This document shows, piece after piece, positions 5,701-6,098 of a stretch of 6,098 bases of DNA. Position 1 is the stretch's first letter. Each line of letters begins with the position of its first letter. The notes beneath the pieces were generated by a model. The model was not told where the DNA came from. It did not search any database and worked only from the letters and a program-made list of their open reading frames with translations. The translations under genes were made by a program, and so were the position numbers. The DNA lies in the NCBI GenBank assembly GCA_945935945.1, contig CAMESA010000061.1, positions 1 to 6,098 on the forward strand. Direction: 5' to 3'. This DNA is from an uncultured Mollicutes bacterium (GTDB taxonomy: Bacteria; Bacillota_I; Bacilli_A; RFN20; CAG-826).

Positions 5701-6098
5701 AATAGCTGGAACAATTTTTGAAGCAACTGAAAGCGGTAAAAAATATTTCTATTATGATAATGGAATTGAACAAATGTGGCATGAAATTGTTCAAACTTAT
5801 GATTACTTATTTACTCTTCAATTCAATGATGGAACTGACAATATTTATACATCAATTATTGATGGTACGTATAGATCTGGAATAACTTCATATAATCCAA
5901 TTACTCATATTACTGAATATGGTGGAAATAAATACGCATTCAGTGACTATGGAACAACTTATAAATATTACAAGCTTGAAAATGATCAAGTCGTTGATTG
6001 GAATAAACGTCAAATTTCTAGTGGAAGCGGTAATCCATACATTTTCCTTGACTCAAAATATTGTTGGGCAAAAGTTGATGAACTTAATAATGGTGTCT
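2711..6098 (+). CDS. Giant surface lipoprotein, leucine-rich/beta-helix-like (3' truncated)
   Basis: An open frame of 1129 codons without a stop, cut by the window end. A lipoprotein signal peptide (lysine-rich start, hydrophobic 8-20, lipobox LSSC with C23) implies export and lipid anchoring on the outer face of the membrane. Segments in order: a unique region with one EF-hand-like loop (110-121); a BspA-like leucine-rich stretch (about 310-430); a beta-helix-like stretch rich in Val, Ile, Asn and Gly (about 538-817); and an aromatic-rich C-terminal part (about 864 onward) with a loosely repeated Tyr...Asp...Trp pattern. Asn, Asp, Ser and Thr are abundant and Cys is rare. I recognise no enzyme site; adhesion or binding of host, mucus or polysaccharide is inferred only from the architecture. 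It is the third gene of an operon with a metallopeptidase and an RNA methyltransferase. All its Trp codons are TGG. I cannot assign the protein to a named family. Confidence 0.9.
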   Translation, partial: MKKIKKNIILLSALGLGVLLSSCEYTRDPYKEWKDAAIEAYKTYYAKPENSSKPKDPLFYLDLETLKGAIAYNETDAVYLGQFNFSNFTFSEAPKKYFADVGDLSIRLDDTDSDGVPDSFDFGGYIKKEGEDFSFDTGAFLLNPPLILHEITKDNEIKTYSQVNKDGTVEASGNKDYYNPNFFFISDLSINFSGLDTFTGDMFDFTGKDLAILRTDIYDFIEKGINIEFVEQINQIINIPELLKNCYKKSIGISLNDDMPSTLTYPAYHTNRYGNDREVLVGPNGLIYKLISLAISSANDDVFVSNINKVESIYLEEGIKTVTFAAFESSLNEEGNSTSSIKNIYLPSTLQEVQFSSFAKLDLENLYIPKTYKTDESGNKVAENAFSTIDLGNVKLEAGGVKLEIFPSFGSTSIQNMYFEDYDNLNLQKFNFSQTKLTSDEDIDKAVKIYHGNYDTTKFDTISEAFSEYESVNPFYQLNLTDELNNKKYRIDCDVSTIPAGKKLYLPYFEYSRSVNDSRQLINYEDVGSRSSDVSITDAKITLKLQSDLVVNGELIIGSQIGITSTGSGINVGEFSAIDLNGHNIIISDGGKVIGDGVIFDSGVTKGKVIVKNTGRLEANLVVKDYTNIDDLLFKAENGIALFENYGFESIKTDIEVENGGQLFGKVDYFADNFANENLIQFVGDESALLHVENGKIIIRTDSIKSSEGSKVTFGSVYLLSIKDESAYDDSLMIRYTTKTNPFSLSNETYNVVFDEFNVNANLAAINGSLNINKLNLNEGSKIHSKDRNVIIHNSLSITSTGSEQIVMSGDFKTSSSTFTSSYELINSNEAKITTTSNEKTFKFEENKQFAITRKADLKLIDGANTSNFDHLYHKFDKGYYYLYEDSYAKGSLCGTDGTTLASYDSSIKNTWDAYLSGSTTVETYVSTTNKTISSFTTDGPQSYILVSDANNVRSWDSNINPDPTYPGIFVSDNGDRFIKIGSDTNFTEGKVDKDAPIAGTIFEATESGKKYFYYDNGIEQMWHEIVQTYDYLFTLQFNDGTDNIYTSIIDGTYRSGITSYNPITHITEYGGNKYAFSDYGTTYKYYKLENDQVVDWNKRQISSGSGNPYIFLDSKYCWAKVDELNNGV
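3038..3073 (+). other. EF-hand-like calcium-binding loop in the lipoprotein
   Basis: Residues 110-121 read DTDSDGVPDSFD. This matches the 12-residue calcium loop: acidic positions 1, 3, 5, 9 and 12 (D110, D112, D114, D118, D121) and Gly at 6 (G115). Single loops of this kind occur in dockerin and thrombospondin type-3 repeats of exported proteins. Only one copy is seen, and a second D (D109) precedes it. Confidence 0.65.
3638..4000 (+). other. BspA-like leucine-rich stretch in the lipoprotein
   Basis: Residues about 310-430 show the spacing of BspA-type (LRR_5) repeats. VESIYLEEGIKTVTFAAF is followed by IKNIYLPSTLQEVQFSSF, then LENLYIPKTYK and AENAFSTIDLGNVKLE, then a weaker IQNMYFEDYDNLNLQKFNF. 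The IYLP-x-TL-x-EV and AF elements are typical; the later copies are degenerate and separated by an insertion. Confidence 0.6.
4322..5160 (+). other. Beta-helix-like segment of the lipoprotein
   Basis: Residues about 538-817 alternate short beta-type runs with Asn/Gly/Ser turns, for example ITLKLQSDLVVNGELIIG, IDLNGHNIIISDGGKVIGDG, KVIVKNTGRLEANLVVKD and LNINKLNLNEGSKIHSKD. This is the pattern of right-handed parallel beta-helix adhesins or polymer-forming proteins. No catalytic site of a polysaccharide lyase is apparent. The boundaries are approximate. Confidence 0.5.
5300..6097 (+). other. Aromatic-rich C-terminal part of the lipoprotein
   Basis: From about residue 864 the composition changes to many Tyr, Phe and Trp with Gly/Asp/Asn turns. 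A loose Tyr-aromatic...Asp...Trp pattern recurs at residue 944 (YILVSDANNVRSWD), 1012 (YFYYDNGIEQMWHE), 1087 (YKLENDQVVDW) and 1110 (YIFLDSKYCWAKVDE). The spacing is uneven, so this may be a degenerate repeat of small beta modules rather than a true tandem array. It runs off the window. Confidence 0.35.

Noticed and set aside
5546..5794. 82-residue open frame on the minus strand, rich in Ile, Asn and Cys
   Set aside because: Shadow of the lipoprotein C-terminal region; its composition reflects reverse-complemented Asn and Asp codons.
2711..6098. UGA read as tryptophan (mycoplasma code)
   Set aside because: No in-frame TGA occurs in the 1129 codons, all Trp are TGG, and the metallopeptidase gene ends with TGA exactly at an ATGA overlap.

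Overview
The window is low-GC DNA from what looks like a gut-type Bacillota/Mollicutes relative (an RF39- or Acholeplasma-like member of class Bacilli). The evidence is the strong A+T bias, Shine-Dalgarno sequences of the GGAGG type, very short intergenic spacing, and Bacillota-typical families (an ECF transporter S component, a DUF523 protein, a YsgA-like SpoU methyltransferase). The standard bacterial code fits: every Trp I can place is TGG, no TGA interrupts the 1129-codon reading frame, and one gene ends in TGA. This argues against the UGA=Trp mycoplasmas. The genus cannot be named from this.

Left part, minus strand (about 91-1294). A transcription unit starts at a promoter near 1289-1317. 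It runs through a DUF523/TudS-like iron-sulfur protein (819-1259), an ECF transporter substrate-binding component (269-811; 7-nt gap, its SD inside the upstream gene), and reaches a tRNA-Arg(ACG) gene (130-206) that also has a good promoter of its own. A rho-independent terminator (91-118) closes the unit. The far left edge (1-57) holds a 13-bp direct repeat with a 44-bp period.

Centre (1260-1318). A perfect 28-bp palindrome supplies a TATAAT -10 box to each strand, so the two divergent units share one very compact promoter. The rightward transcript is predicted to begin about two bases before the first ATG, making the first gene of that unit leaderless.

Right part, plus strand (1319 to the window end). 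Three overlapping genes form a tightly coupled operon: a divergent YgjP/DUF45-like zinc metallopeptidase (1319-1966), a SpoU/TrmH-family RNA 2'-O-methyltransferase (1963-2724), and a very large surface lipoprotein (2711 to beyond 6098, at least 1129 residues). The lipoprotein has a lipobox, one EF-hand-like calcium loop, a BspA-like leucine-rich segment, a beta-helix-like segment and an aromatic-rich C-terminal part, and is cut by the window end. It fills more than half the window and is the least described item here. The pairing of small housekeeping enzymes with a giant lipoprotein by translational coupling is the main unusual point of layout. I see no mobile element, CRISPR array or defence system.
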